Origin: Lumbricus terrestris
Lineage: Eukaryota > Annelida > Clitellata > Crassiclitellata > Lumbricidae
DNA length: 64,000 nt
NCBI GenBank assembly: GCA_949752735.1
Contig: OX457044.1
Coordinates: 17,012,185 to 17,076,184 of the forward strand
Direction: 5' to 3'
Below, in pieces: positions 1 through 12,200 of this stretch. The notes below the pieces were generated by a model that saw only the letters and a list, made by a program, of their open reading frames with translations, had not been told where the DNA came from and did no database searches. How positions within the stretch are numbered: position 1 is the stretch's first letter; the number at the start of each line of letters is the position of its first letter. The position numbers and the translations under genes are program-made.

Positions 1-210
1 ATCCTCAGTCGACCAGAAGAGTCTTTAGATATTTAAAATTTCTGAGTCCTTTCTCGTGTGAAATTCTTTTGTTACTGTCATAGTTAAAGTGTTAAAATTT
101 TCGTTAGTAGAGGCAATGAGGTATGTTTGATCTTTTGCTCTTTTGAATCAAGATCCTTGAAAGGTGCTATAAATTCTGATTGATTGATTGGTTGATTGAT
201 TGATTGTTAG

Positions 211-299
211 GATTCAGATGAAGACGAACCTGTTGAACCAGTGAAACGACCAACTGCCAGAAAACCTTATAGTAGCGTCAAGGGTAAAGTTCCAGATGA
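211..299 (+). CDS. TFIP11: TFIP11 exon a: acidic N-terminal region
   Basis: Reads [18 protein letters not shown] and continues to a final PD plus two bases of the next codon. It resembles the EDSDDEEKPVK stretch that precedes the G-patch in vertebrate TFIP11. The acceptor is TTGTTAG just before it and the donor is GTAAGT. It starts in phase 0, so an upstream exon outside the window must supply the start codon. Confidence 0.85.
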
Positions 300-3200
300 G
301 TAAGTTTTTATTTCAATCCATATTCTCAAGTCTATTTGATAGTTGACAGGTGAAGTTTTGCACCTGGGTACCTGTTCTGTTGTAATTAGTCGTGTAGAAG
401 TACATGTCTATTGTATTTGTTTATAACTGCGCTTCTTATTTATTATGCTGTATTTAGATTACTGAATGCAATTTAAAGACTATTGAATTGTTCATTAACT
501 TATTGCATGAATAATTAGCTGATAATTGGTTTAAGACTTAAGTGGAATCATAGTCGAAGAAGGCAGAAAATTTTTTAAGTCAGAAACCTTCTATTTCTAT
601 TTATTTTTAATTTGTCGCATTTTTGCTATAGCACCCTATCAAGCTATCTACTCAGAGGCGCTCCCGATTAAATCGTGAGCACTGCATCAGAGTTTCATGC
701 TGAAGCACATGGGCAGTTACGAGTGAAGAACTTGCTCAAGTCCCTATGCAGCGGCTTGAGGTGGATTCGAACCTGGAGCCTCCGGCTCCAAGGCACCGAA
801 CTTACCACTACCTACCACCACACCCCACAAGTCTATTGAGTATAACCAGGCTGAAGCAGATGGGTTTTAAGTGTAGAAGAATAATTTGAAGTGAAATAGC
901 TATGAATCATGTCTAAAATTGTTGTCAGAATTAGTTGCACAGTCAAGAATACGGTCAATTCTACAATTTATCTCATGATGCTATTAAATAGTGATATTGG
1001 AATTATGTGAAATCAAATGATAATATAGGGAATATTTTTGTAATTTGGTCATTTAGAGTGTTTTATGGAACTATTTAAATACCAGATTTATTTCACGATA
1101 AGTACAATTTACAATAGCCATATTGTTATAAATGTAAAGTTTGTTTTTTCTTTTGTGTGTTGATTAATTACTTTTAAAACTTTTTCAGATCTGTTGAGAT
1201 GAAAGTGAAAGACAATGTTTTGCGAATGATGGTTTGTATCTTTTGTATCTATTGTATCTTCAGTTTCTATAGGCAGCTCGGCATTTGGAGTATAACTTAT
1301 GTTGCACACGATTCTCTGAGCCTCTAAAGTTGTTTTATGACAATTGTTTTTATTGGAAAAGAAATACTAAGCTGTAGTGTTAGATGCTGCTACTACTCCA
1401 TTATTAAAGATTCATTGACGCAAATGCAGCAAGGCGCAAAAGCTGCAGTTTAGAGTTAGGATAATGAAAAATAGTCGCCGATAAAGAGGCTGAGGAGTGA
1501 ATTAAAGATTAAAGTCTGCATAGTGTTATAGGAGTATAAAATGTTTGTTCAGTTAAGTGCATCATAAAGCGCTCATGGGATGCTTTCTTACAATTAGTTG
1601 AAAATTAATTTTTGTACATGTAGATACCTTACAGTTACATTGCAAAGTAAAAGGTTCTTCTAGAACATTTGTTATTGTATTTTCAGAAAGGTTATGTACG
1701 TGGAAAGGGATTGGGAAAGAATCTGCAGGGCATATCTACCCCTGTTGAGGCTGTTCAAAGGCGGGGTCGTGGTGCCATTGGGTTGTACGGTCCAGAGAAG
1801 TCGGAAAGAGCGGAGAAAGATTTTCCAACAAAGCCGACTTCGGACGAAGAGGAAGAGAAAGATTTCCAGCAGAAGCTGCAGCGCTGGAAGAAAGGCAAGG
1901 TAGTCTTCATGCCCTTTTATTGTCTACTTTATCATCCGTTTTTAATTGTCTTCTTTAATAGCAGGAGGAAGGCATCCTGTGTTGCTGCTCCAAGGAGGGG
2001 GACTGTCAAAATTGTAGAAAAGTATAGTCCGGGTGCCCATGCTCATTTTCAGCTGTGCTAATTCTAAGAAATTAAAAAATTACCACTTTAAGAAACATGT
2101 CACATTGTTTCAGAGAAAACGTTAATTTTCTGATATAGGATGCATTAGAACGTTACTAAATTTTGATGTTTAGTTCGTGCTGATGCACTTGCAAATCAAA
2201 ATGAATGCGTGATGTAGGTTTTGTGATGGTCGGTCCATCTTTCTGAAATAATACCAGGCAGTTTCCGTAATAAACTTCTCGGTCTTTCTTTGCCCCTTTT
2301 CACAACGTAAAGCATGTATGTATGTATGTATGTATGCGCACTTGTTATAGTGCCCCTTCAAGCTCCCTACTCAGCGGCGCTCCCGACTACAGAGCGGACA
2401 CTGCATCGAAGTTTCACGCCGAAGCGCTGAGCAATTGCGAGTGAAGGACTTGTCCAAGGTCCCTGCGCGGCGACTTGAGGTGGATTCGAACCTTCCGGCT
2501 TCACGGCAACGACACCACCGTAGCCCCACAAAAAGCATCTAGAAGTAGCTTGCTACTGACGATTCTATATAAATTGTCTTAATTACAATTGCAATTTGAA
2601 AATCATTCTCTTTGATTGTGGTTTCGTCAGTTCAAGATTGCATCTGAGGAGTGTCTCTTGAAGTGGTGCTATATAAATTCAGGATTACAATTTGTGGTTC
2701 TGTGAACGTCGTATGTAATTGCTTTGTGTCTGTTGCTGAAGGTTGAGCAGAAGAAGAAGACGAAATATGTGACGGCCGATGAATTGCTGTCGACGAGCGT
2801 TGGGCAGAAAAGGATGGGTGGTGAGAGCGACAGCAGTGACTTGGCCAAGGTCAAGGTGATTGACATGACGGGAAAGGAACAGCGTGTGCTGTCCGGTGAG
2901 ATTATTCTTTCTATGATAATTACTTATTTTCTAATGTTGCGTATTTATTGTTGTTGTGTATTTATTGAGCCTACCATGTTTCTTGCTATCTCCGTGTGAC
3001 ATATCTTGTGATCTACAACATCATAATTATGACGTGACTTGCCAATTTTTAGCTTTCAACATTGTCAAAAAATGCTTGACTTATATTCAAGTTTATATTC
3101 TATGCTAGGCTGGTAACTTTTCTCTGCCTCTTTAACCATGTCATTGAAGACTTCAAATCAAATCAATTTATTGATCACAGTAATACAAAGTGCCAAACGA

Positions 3201-6200
3201 CAATAATCAACAAAATTAGTTAATCATAGACTAAAACAACACATCGAAACAAAAGAGAATAAATATTAGAGATGAAATGGGACAAGTCCGCTAGACATTG
3301 AGTCTTAAGGTGACTGATGAATTTAGCATGTATTTTAAAAATTATTTTAATGATAAAATGTTGGATTGTACCGGGATTAGAATGAATGATCACATGTTAG
3401 TTAATTAGTTAATTCATTTTTTGATTGTGTATGCACGGCCAAGTGTTTCTGTTTGGTCATATTGGAATTGACTCTGGTGAGTTTATCTTTGTTGAATGCC
3501 ATGTAAATTTACAATTAAGACTTGTTTGTACGACTGTTGCATTCTACAAAACAGGATACCATGCTCTGTCTATGAAGCACGATAAACCAAGAGAGGACGA
3601 GATGACAGCAAGAGTTGAGGAGAAGCTGTTCAATCTGCCGGAGTTGTTGCACAATCTTGATCTGCTGGTTGACATGTCTGGCCAAGAAATAGTTAAGAAC
3701 GATAAAAAGTAGGCTGCTTCTTTGCTTCATGATAAAATTTAATGTTTACCATTGAATGGCCAGGGAGATACATGCTATACTTGAAATACTTATGCAGTTG
3801 AAATTATGTGATTTGTAGTTCAGTTACATTTTCCTGTGTACTTTGTAATTTGAAACCATATTTCATGTTCCAGAGTAATTTATAATTCAGTTGCATTTTT
3901 CTGACTAAATCTAGACCTATCCATGCGAGTGATTTTAAAATTTAGTTATATGGTTGCTTTCGACTTGACAAGTGCATGGAGAGTGGCAACACTGCAGTCT
4001 GTCCAATATACTGGACATGAAGCCTGATGCTTTTTATGGAACATGGTGGGCTCCAGAAGTTGAGGAATGCCAGAGAGCCCTATGGACCACAGACACCTTG
4101 CCCTCAATAGAATTCATTCATTCATTGATTCCAGGAACTTGTATTACACCTCTTCAAGGTGACTATTCAGAATATTCAGAAATGCTCTCATATAAAGCTA
4201 TCTTAAGATGAGAGAAGAATGTCTTAGAATGGCTTATAGGAAGGGAGCAGAGCGCCAAGGAGAGGCCATGCCAGGTCGAGGGCATAAAGGGAATAAGAAA
4301 CATCATCTGTGCTAGATTCATTTGCTTTATTGCGTTTAACTGACTTACTGCTGACATTTGTTTCAGGTTAAAATATGAGAAGGACATGTTTGTGAACTTG
4401 GAGCATGAACACGAACGGTTGGAGAAAGTATGCGACGAGGAAGAGAATCAGATCTCACGTATGACGGAGATAATAAAAATTGTTGAGGAGTAAGTTTTTG
4501 TTTGACTTATGAGGTAGCACAACTTTAGCTTTAATCGGTGTTTGTTTGTATGTGCACTTGTTATAGCGCCCCTTCAAGCTCACTCTACTCAGAGGCGCTC
4601 CCGAATGCAGAGCGGACACTGCATCGGAGTTTCACGCCGAAGCGCTGAGCAATTGTGAGTGAAGGACTTGCCCAAGGTCCTTACGCGGCGAGGTGGATTC
4701 GAACCTCGAACCTTCCGGCTTCAAGGCAACGACGCCACCACTACACCACCGCGCCCCACATCATGTGTATACGATAATTATGCATATTCATATTTTTCCG
4801 TATAATTATAAATGACTTTTATGTTCATTGTTATTTCATGTCGAATGAAGATCATTAAAAGAATAAAATAATTTTCTTTTGGTCGACCAGCAGTAAAATG
4901 ACTCTTTTTATATATAGTTCCCTTTCAGCACGTTTGTTCAAAGTAGCCTTTATGGAAAATGAAGTAAAGAAAAAGTGGAAATTTGACACCCTGTCCTGGA
5001 ACGTACCTTGTCCTTAGTAGTAGTTCTATGGTATGACTTAGGTACCATGTCATACTCTGTCCTGGTACCTTGTACTTTAGTGGTATTCCTATGGTATGAC
5101 TTGGGTATCATGTCGTATTGTGAGACTTAGGTACCATGTCCAACTTGCTCATGACCATTATATGGAATCTTACCCTAGACTGCAAGACAATGTGTTGACA
5201 AACTGATCACCATTGTATTGTATTGTATTTAATCATTATAAGGTGAACTGTTCAGAGTTGAGCATGACAACAGTTTTCTGTATTTCAGCAGCGTTGATGA
5301 AATTCTGCATGTTCTTATGTTCTATGCAGATGTGAGAAATGTCAAAGGGCTGGAGGAATAGAATCTCTGAGGTTGTGCGCGAAGAATTTTGCCCGACTCC
5401 AAGAGGAATTCTACGTTGAATACACGATGTACGACCTGTCTTCCGTCGCTGTGGCTCTTGTCTTTCCACTTGTACGTATATTTGAAATCTATCCGCTACT
5501 GTTTTAGGATATTTCAGGTTATTTTTTTAGTTTGATTGGAATGACTTCAACCTTAATTTGTAAATAAACATGCAAATGGTCTTCTTGCTTTTTTTAATAC
5601 GGACTGGGTATTGGTAGAATTTGTGAAACCTTGATAATGGCAGACTCACTTCTGACTGTTGCTGTTTGACCTTTTTAATGTTTTGCATCACTGATGGCAT
5701 CAGTGGCAGCCAAGAACTATGATAGTGTTTCGATAGTTGTATGACTGATTGTATTTATAGTTGTATGAGTATTTGTTTAAAGAGGCATTCATAGAAAGGA
5801 AAGAATTGTTAAGAGGAGGGCTAAATAGGAATCTGAAGAAAAGAATGGTCAAAACATTAATATGGAGTGTGACGTTATATGGCGCAGAGACATAGACAAT
5901 GAGAAAAGAAGACACCAAGAGGCTGGAAGTTTTTGAAATGTGGGTATGCTTTTGAAATGTGGGTATGGAGAAAGATGGAGAAAATTAGTTGGATAAAGCA
6001 TGTTACAAATGAAGAAGTACTGACGATGGTAGAAGAGAAAAGATCCCTGCTGGACACAATAAAGATGAGACAAAGAAATTGGGTGGGACATTTGCTGCAA
6101 GGTAACTCACTGCAGAAAGAAATGATTGAAGGAAGATTGGAGGTGCAGACGAAGACCTAGAAAAAAAAGCTGGACGGGATGATGAAGGAGGGATACAGGG

Positions 6201-9200
6201 AACTTAAGGACATGGCACAACAGCGTGAAAGATGGAGACATTGGACGTTTTGACCTGCCAATTGGCAGAGAACCTAAGGAAGAAGAAGAGTAGTTGTATT
6301 ATTGGTTGTATAATAGTTGTATTGATAGTTATATTGATAGTTGTATTGATAGTTGCATTGATAGGTGTATTGATAGTTGTATTGATAGTTGTATTGATAG
6401 TTGTATTGATAGTAGTATTAATAACTGCATTAATATTGACACTCAAGAACTGTAGCTTTTTGTTATTGGTATTATTTTCTATCATACATGTCCAGGCAGA
6501 ATTACATTTGCTTACCAATCGGCAATGCATTCAATGCAACATCGACTAAATACTACAGTGTTTCAGGGTACTTTGAAATTGTTGCATGATGTATGTATGC
6601 ATGTATGTCTCTGGACTTTTCCTATAATGCTTTTAAGTACCTCACTAAGTGCAACCTGTTCCAGTGTTTTTTCATGTGAAATGTCAATATAATCCTTTTC
6701 TAAAGATATTTCGTCCATCAGTTAAACATTGCGCAGAATAATTTAGAAGACACCAACGGCATGTCCACAGGAGCTAAAGCCAATGGATTCTCATCTGTAA
6801 TTAGCAGATGAATTTGCATGTAACTGTTTGAAGATGATTGCATTTTATGGTTCCTTTATTCTACTCCAGGTGAAGAATGTCTTTGACGGTTGGGAGCCGC
6901 TGAGGAACCCAACGCAGGGAATCGAAATGATGAAGCAGTGGAAGGGGATACTCGAGGGCGACAACCAACCGATCTACAACCAGGGTCGTATGAACTCTCG
7001 GGCCATGCTGCCCTACGATCGTCTCGTCTGGGAGGTTCTCATGCCGGTCATAAGAAACACAATCATGTAGGCAAACAGACTCATATTCAGTCATCTCTAT
7101 TGTTGCACGAGTTCATTGTTCTTTTTAAGTGGAGCTCCCATGTCCAATGTATATGCAGTCATCTCTATTGTCATACGAAACACAATCATGTAGGCAAACA
7201 GTCTCATATGCAGTCATCTTTATTCATTTATTCATTCATTTGGACATTTATGTAGCGCTCATTCAAGAAAAACTACTCAGAGGCACTCCCGACTCTAGCG
7301 CGCCCAAAAAGAACAGTTTTAAGTTTAGTAAGGAAGGATCCTGGTAGAGTCCCAGGTTGTATTGTTGCACAAGTTCGTTATTCTTTTTAAGTGGAGCTTG
7401 CATGTCCAATGTATATTGTAGAGAAGTCGGTCATTTCCTTTTCCAGGTCCTTGAGCTGGCAATTGGGTTTTGGGTATTGGCAAGCACTCTGGCATGAAGA
7501 GAGCACGACGGACGCGAGATCACTTCCCCCTGTCGTTCCAGAGTTCGATTCAGTATATTCCATTCAGCAGTTGGTGTTGGTTAACTGAGTGGTGGGACGT
7601 GATGAGCGCCTTGCTTGGCTGCCACACAGTTAAAGTCGACTCCTGTAGCATCGTGTGATCATCCGTCCGTTCATACTATGAATTGTAATCGTACGTGGTG
7701 TGTCAGTTTGAAGTTGAAAGATTATTTGTCTGTGGTTGGCCCGACGATATGGAATAACTTTCTCTTGAGCTACCGTTGAATCGTCTGCTGATGAATGAAT
7801 GTTCTGATGACAAATGAATGTTCTGCTGATGGAATGTTGTTTTGCGTGCATTCAACAAAAGGTTGTTTGTGTGTGAAGACTATGTTTGTTTAATCTTCAC
7901 GAAGATAGTGAAGATTATTCTGTCAGAGTTACTGTGCTGAATCTAATGTAATAACCTTATATAATATATAATACAACCATTTGTAAAGTGCTTTGCACAG
8001 AAGAGCTAATATATTGAGAAGCGCTCTCAGCATGACAGGCCCATGAAAAGAGAAATGTCTTCAAGCAGCGAAGTGATGCAGGTGAATTTCCCACTAGGAT
8101 CCTGCTACGAATAGAATGGGGAAGGTGATTCCACACTGATGGACCCATACACAATAGTAAGAGCCTGATGCTGGGCTAATGAGATTCTTAACCGAGGTAC
8201 AAATAGATCAAGGTGGCCAGCAGAATGAAGAGGGCGTGAGGACTGAAGATCGTGCGAAGATAGGCTTGCACATCAAGTGACAGAGGTAGTTAGGAAATGT
8301 ATCTAGCAGCAACCTGTGTCTTTAACCCTTATGATGAGTATTCAAATATTTAGTATTTACTGTAGACTTTATTTGATTTTATTGCTGTTTTTTAAATATG
8401 CTGCACACTATTCTGTATGCTGTTGTTGTAGTGATAAACGTTTGGGTGACTATGTTGTAGGAATACCTGGAATGTGCGCTATCCAGATGCGTTGATCCGA
8501 ATGCTGGAAGAATGGCGTCCCCTGATGCCGGAGTGGATGATGGTAAACATTCTGGAGAAGTTCGTCTTTCCTAAACTCCAGGTGGAAGTGGAAAGCTGGA
8601 ATCCGCTGACGGATATGATGGCGATACATATTTGGATTCATCCTTGGCTTCCGATGATGGGTATGGTTCTATTTCATGGAGCAGTTCCTTGCCATATGCT
8701 GAGATGTCCACACTCCACTGCTATATATGCCGAGATGTCCACACTCTACTGCTATATGCCAAGATGTCCATACTCTACTGCTATATGCCAAGATGTCCAC
8801 ACTCCACTGCTATATGCCAAGATGTCCATACTCTACTGCTATATGCCGAGATGTCCACACTCCACTGCTATATGCCAAGATGTCCATACTCCACTGCTAT
8901 ATGCCGAGATGTCCACACTCCACTGCTATATGCCGAGATGTCCACACTCCACTGCTATATGCCAAGATGTCCATACTCTACTGCTATATGCCAAGATGTC
9001 CACACTCCACTGCTATATGCCAAGATGTCCACACTCCACTGCTATATGCCAAGATGTCCATACTCCACTGCTATATGCCGAGATGTCCACACTCTACTGC
9101 TATATGCCGAGATGTCCACACTCCACTGCTATATGCCAAGATGTCCATACTCTACTGCTATATGCCGAGATGTCCACACTCCACTGCTATATGCCAAGAT

Positions 9201-12200
9201 GTCCACACTCCACTGCTATATGCCAAGATGTCCATACTCCACTGCTATATGCCGAGATGTCCACACTCCACTGCTATATGCCGAGATGTCCACACTCCAC
9301 TGCTTTATGCCGAGATGTCCACACTCCACTGCTATATGCCGAGATGTCCACACTCCACTGCTATATGCCGAGATGTCCACACTCCATGGCTGTAATTCTC
9401 ATTCATAACAGTGGCCACTGTGTATAATTGTATTGCATGTTACCTTTTATGAAGTGGTTTTCTCAGCAAGGGCCTGTCATAGGCGCTCCCAGTGCGAGCA
9501 ACCCAATTGTTTTGATTGCCTGATCATCAAAAACTTGTTGATAGTTCATTGAGGCTTATATACCGGTAATTGCTATGAAAAATTGGAAGCTGGATAATCC
9601 TGAGCAGTTAGTTGTTCAGTGTGTTCTGCTGCGAAGGTTCTTTTACATGCTGCAAACTTCCAGTTGTCCTTTGCATGTTACCATTTCTGTTGCTAATATT
9701 GTTGATGTTCCACCTGTCTTTGAAATTAAGCCTTATACTTATAACTTTTGGTTACCATTGTAATTAAGGTGTTTGGTACTAGCTTGCGATCTGACGCTGT
9801 CTAGAATTGACCAAATATGAGAAACTGTTGATGTTTATACAGCTCTGTAGGATTCTTTGAGATCACGAATGCAAGAACTTCTGCTGCCAACTGTACAACA
9901 TTACCTTGTTTTTCAATGGCACATAGTACATAGGGGACCCATATGCTTTGTTTTGTTTCTCCTTTCGATGCCTATTGATGTAAGCTGCAAATGTGTAAAA
10001 TATTGTAAGCCTTTAGTGATCAGTAAAATGACTTCTACAACTTCTGCTGCTTTTTACCATAGTGTAAAAATGGATTGACTTGTAAAGGACTGTTTGGTTA
10101 CAAGTTTCACTTTTGATTTTTGAGTTGATACCTGTTTGCCATTTCCTACTTTCATAATTTTTATGATTTTTTGGGTGATATCTGAAAATCTTTGGTTTGT
10201 TTTTGCACAGCTGATCGTCTTGAGCCTCTGTACATTCTCATCCGACAGAAGCTTTCGAATGCGCTGACGAAGTGGCATCCGTCTGACCGATCGGCCAAAC
10301 TCATCCTCCAGCCGTGGTTTGGCGTCTTTAACCCGAGCCACATGAACGTCTTCTTGTCTAAGAACATCGTTCCGAAGTTGTCGCTCTGCATGCACGAGTT
10401 TATCATCAATCCCCACCAACAGCAGATGGGTGCGTTTCTTCTACATTTCACTTTTATATATGTATTAATTTTAGCCTTCTGGTATGGAAGTTCCTTGGAT
10501 CATCTGGGGGAATTAAAGCTATAATTTCTGAGGCAGTTTATGTAGAATCTTGAGATATTTTGTGAGCAGCTTTTCTAGGTCTATGAAATAAGTATCAATG
10601 GCCATTTTGTGCATTTAAATATCTGGCTATTTTTGGTTCAATTGTTAGGCTGGTTTGTGTAGGGATTAAATGTCACACCAGATTGTCGCTGGATGATGTC
10701 AGGGTTTAAGGGGATGTGCACTGGTTGATTTTATCGACACTAAAGAAGCAAATGGAGAAATGTTGCGATGTGTGTCCAAGTCAACAGACTGGCTTATTAA
10801 GTATCACTTTCTGAGAATATCATGAGTCTATGGACTAATGAATTGTGACAGTGCTGGCCTTGGGTGGTAGTAGGCCATGCGGTCGCCGGTCACACAGCGT
10901 GAACAACTTGGGGCCCGAAAATGTTACAGAAAATTGGCATTAACAAGACTCCCTAATAATAATATTATGGTTTTGATTTGGTCTTGTCTTCTTTTGTCAG
11001 CGAAATAAAAGTACAATGGTAATAACAGTTCAGTTTGTTTTAAAAGTTTATTAGCATTCTATATTTTAACTTCCTCTGTTTCTCAGAATCTTTGTGATGA
11101 TTAGCAATGAAAAACAATTTGATTTGTGTTGTGACTCTTGGGGCCCCATGTGGTGTATGGTACTCTGCACAGGGCACGAAAGAATTGATCTATATTATTA
11201 CTAGGTCATTTGTTATCTGCTCCAGCAAAAGGAGGTGGAAGTCGCATATGATAAAACAGAGGAAATTCGATAAAACAGTTAAAAACACCAATCAGGCGTA
11301 AATTTTCCGATTATCGTTTTTCGCATATATTAGTGGACAAGATAATATATTACATGAAAAATATATTGATTTAATATGATTTGACGTCTTTCGCAATAAG
11401 TGTAAGCGTTTTGTATGACAAATTAAAAAAATTGTGGATTTTAAACACATTTTAAAGGTCCGTTTCAAGCTTAAATGTTATGGTCTTATTCAGTTAAGTC
11501 ATCCCATTATAATTCATATCTCTGAAACCATTTAAGATAGAATAATAATTTTTTCGGCATTTTGAACAGAAATAATTGTTTGTCATATTTAGCCAGAAAT
11601 ATACAAAACTCATTTTTGTCACTTCCGCCTCCTTTTGCTGGAGCAGGTCACATTTGATTGAGTCTGATAATTAAATAACTAATATTTTTCAACTGAACCT
11701 GAATATTCATGCTAGGAAACGTGAATATTGATGGTAGGAGACATGAATGCTGATGACAGGAGACATGAATATTCATGTTTGGAGACATTAATGTAATTGG
11801 TAGGACACTTAAACATTCATGATAGGAGACATGAATATTCATGATAGGAAATATGAATACTAGAAGACATGAATCATTAGGACACTTAAACATTCATGAT
11901 AGGAGACATGAATATTCATGGTAGTAGACATGAATACTATAAGACATGGATATTTATGCTGGGAGATGTATGTTAATTGCAGACGCTTGGGAGTGGGTGA
12001 CGTTGTGGCTGGATATTATTCCACCGGTCAGCATGGTCAAAATCCTGACGGAGAATTTCTTTCCGAAGTGGATGCGAACTCTGTCGACGTGGCTTTCATC
12101 AAATCCGAATTTCGATGAGGTCACGAAGTGGTATCTCGAGTGGAAGGCTCGCTTTCCAGAGCAGCTGCTCAGCGACGTCTCCATAAAAAGTTTGTTTGAT

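Noticed and set aside
6204..6549. Hydrophobic VVLIVVLI membrane-like protein and an INTT-repeat protein
   Set aside because: Both come from a TTGTATTGATAG minisatellite read on opposite strands.
8474..9427. Open frames of 317, 258 and 222 codons in three forward frames
   Set aside because: They are produced by a 29-bp stop-free minisatellite. Only the first 187 nt of the longest belongs to a real TFIP11 exon.
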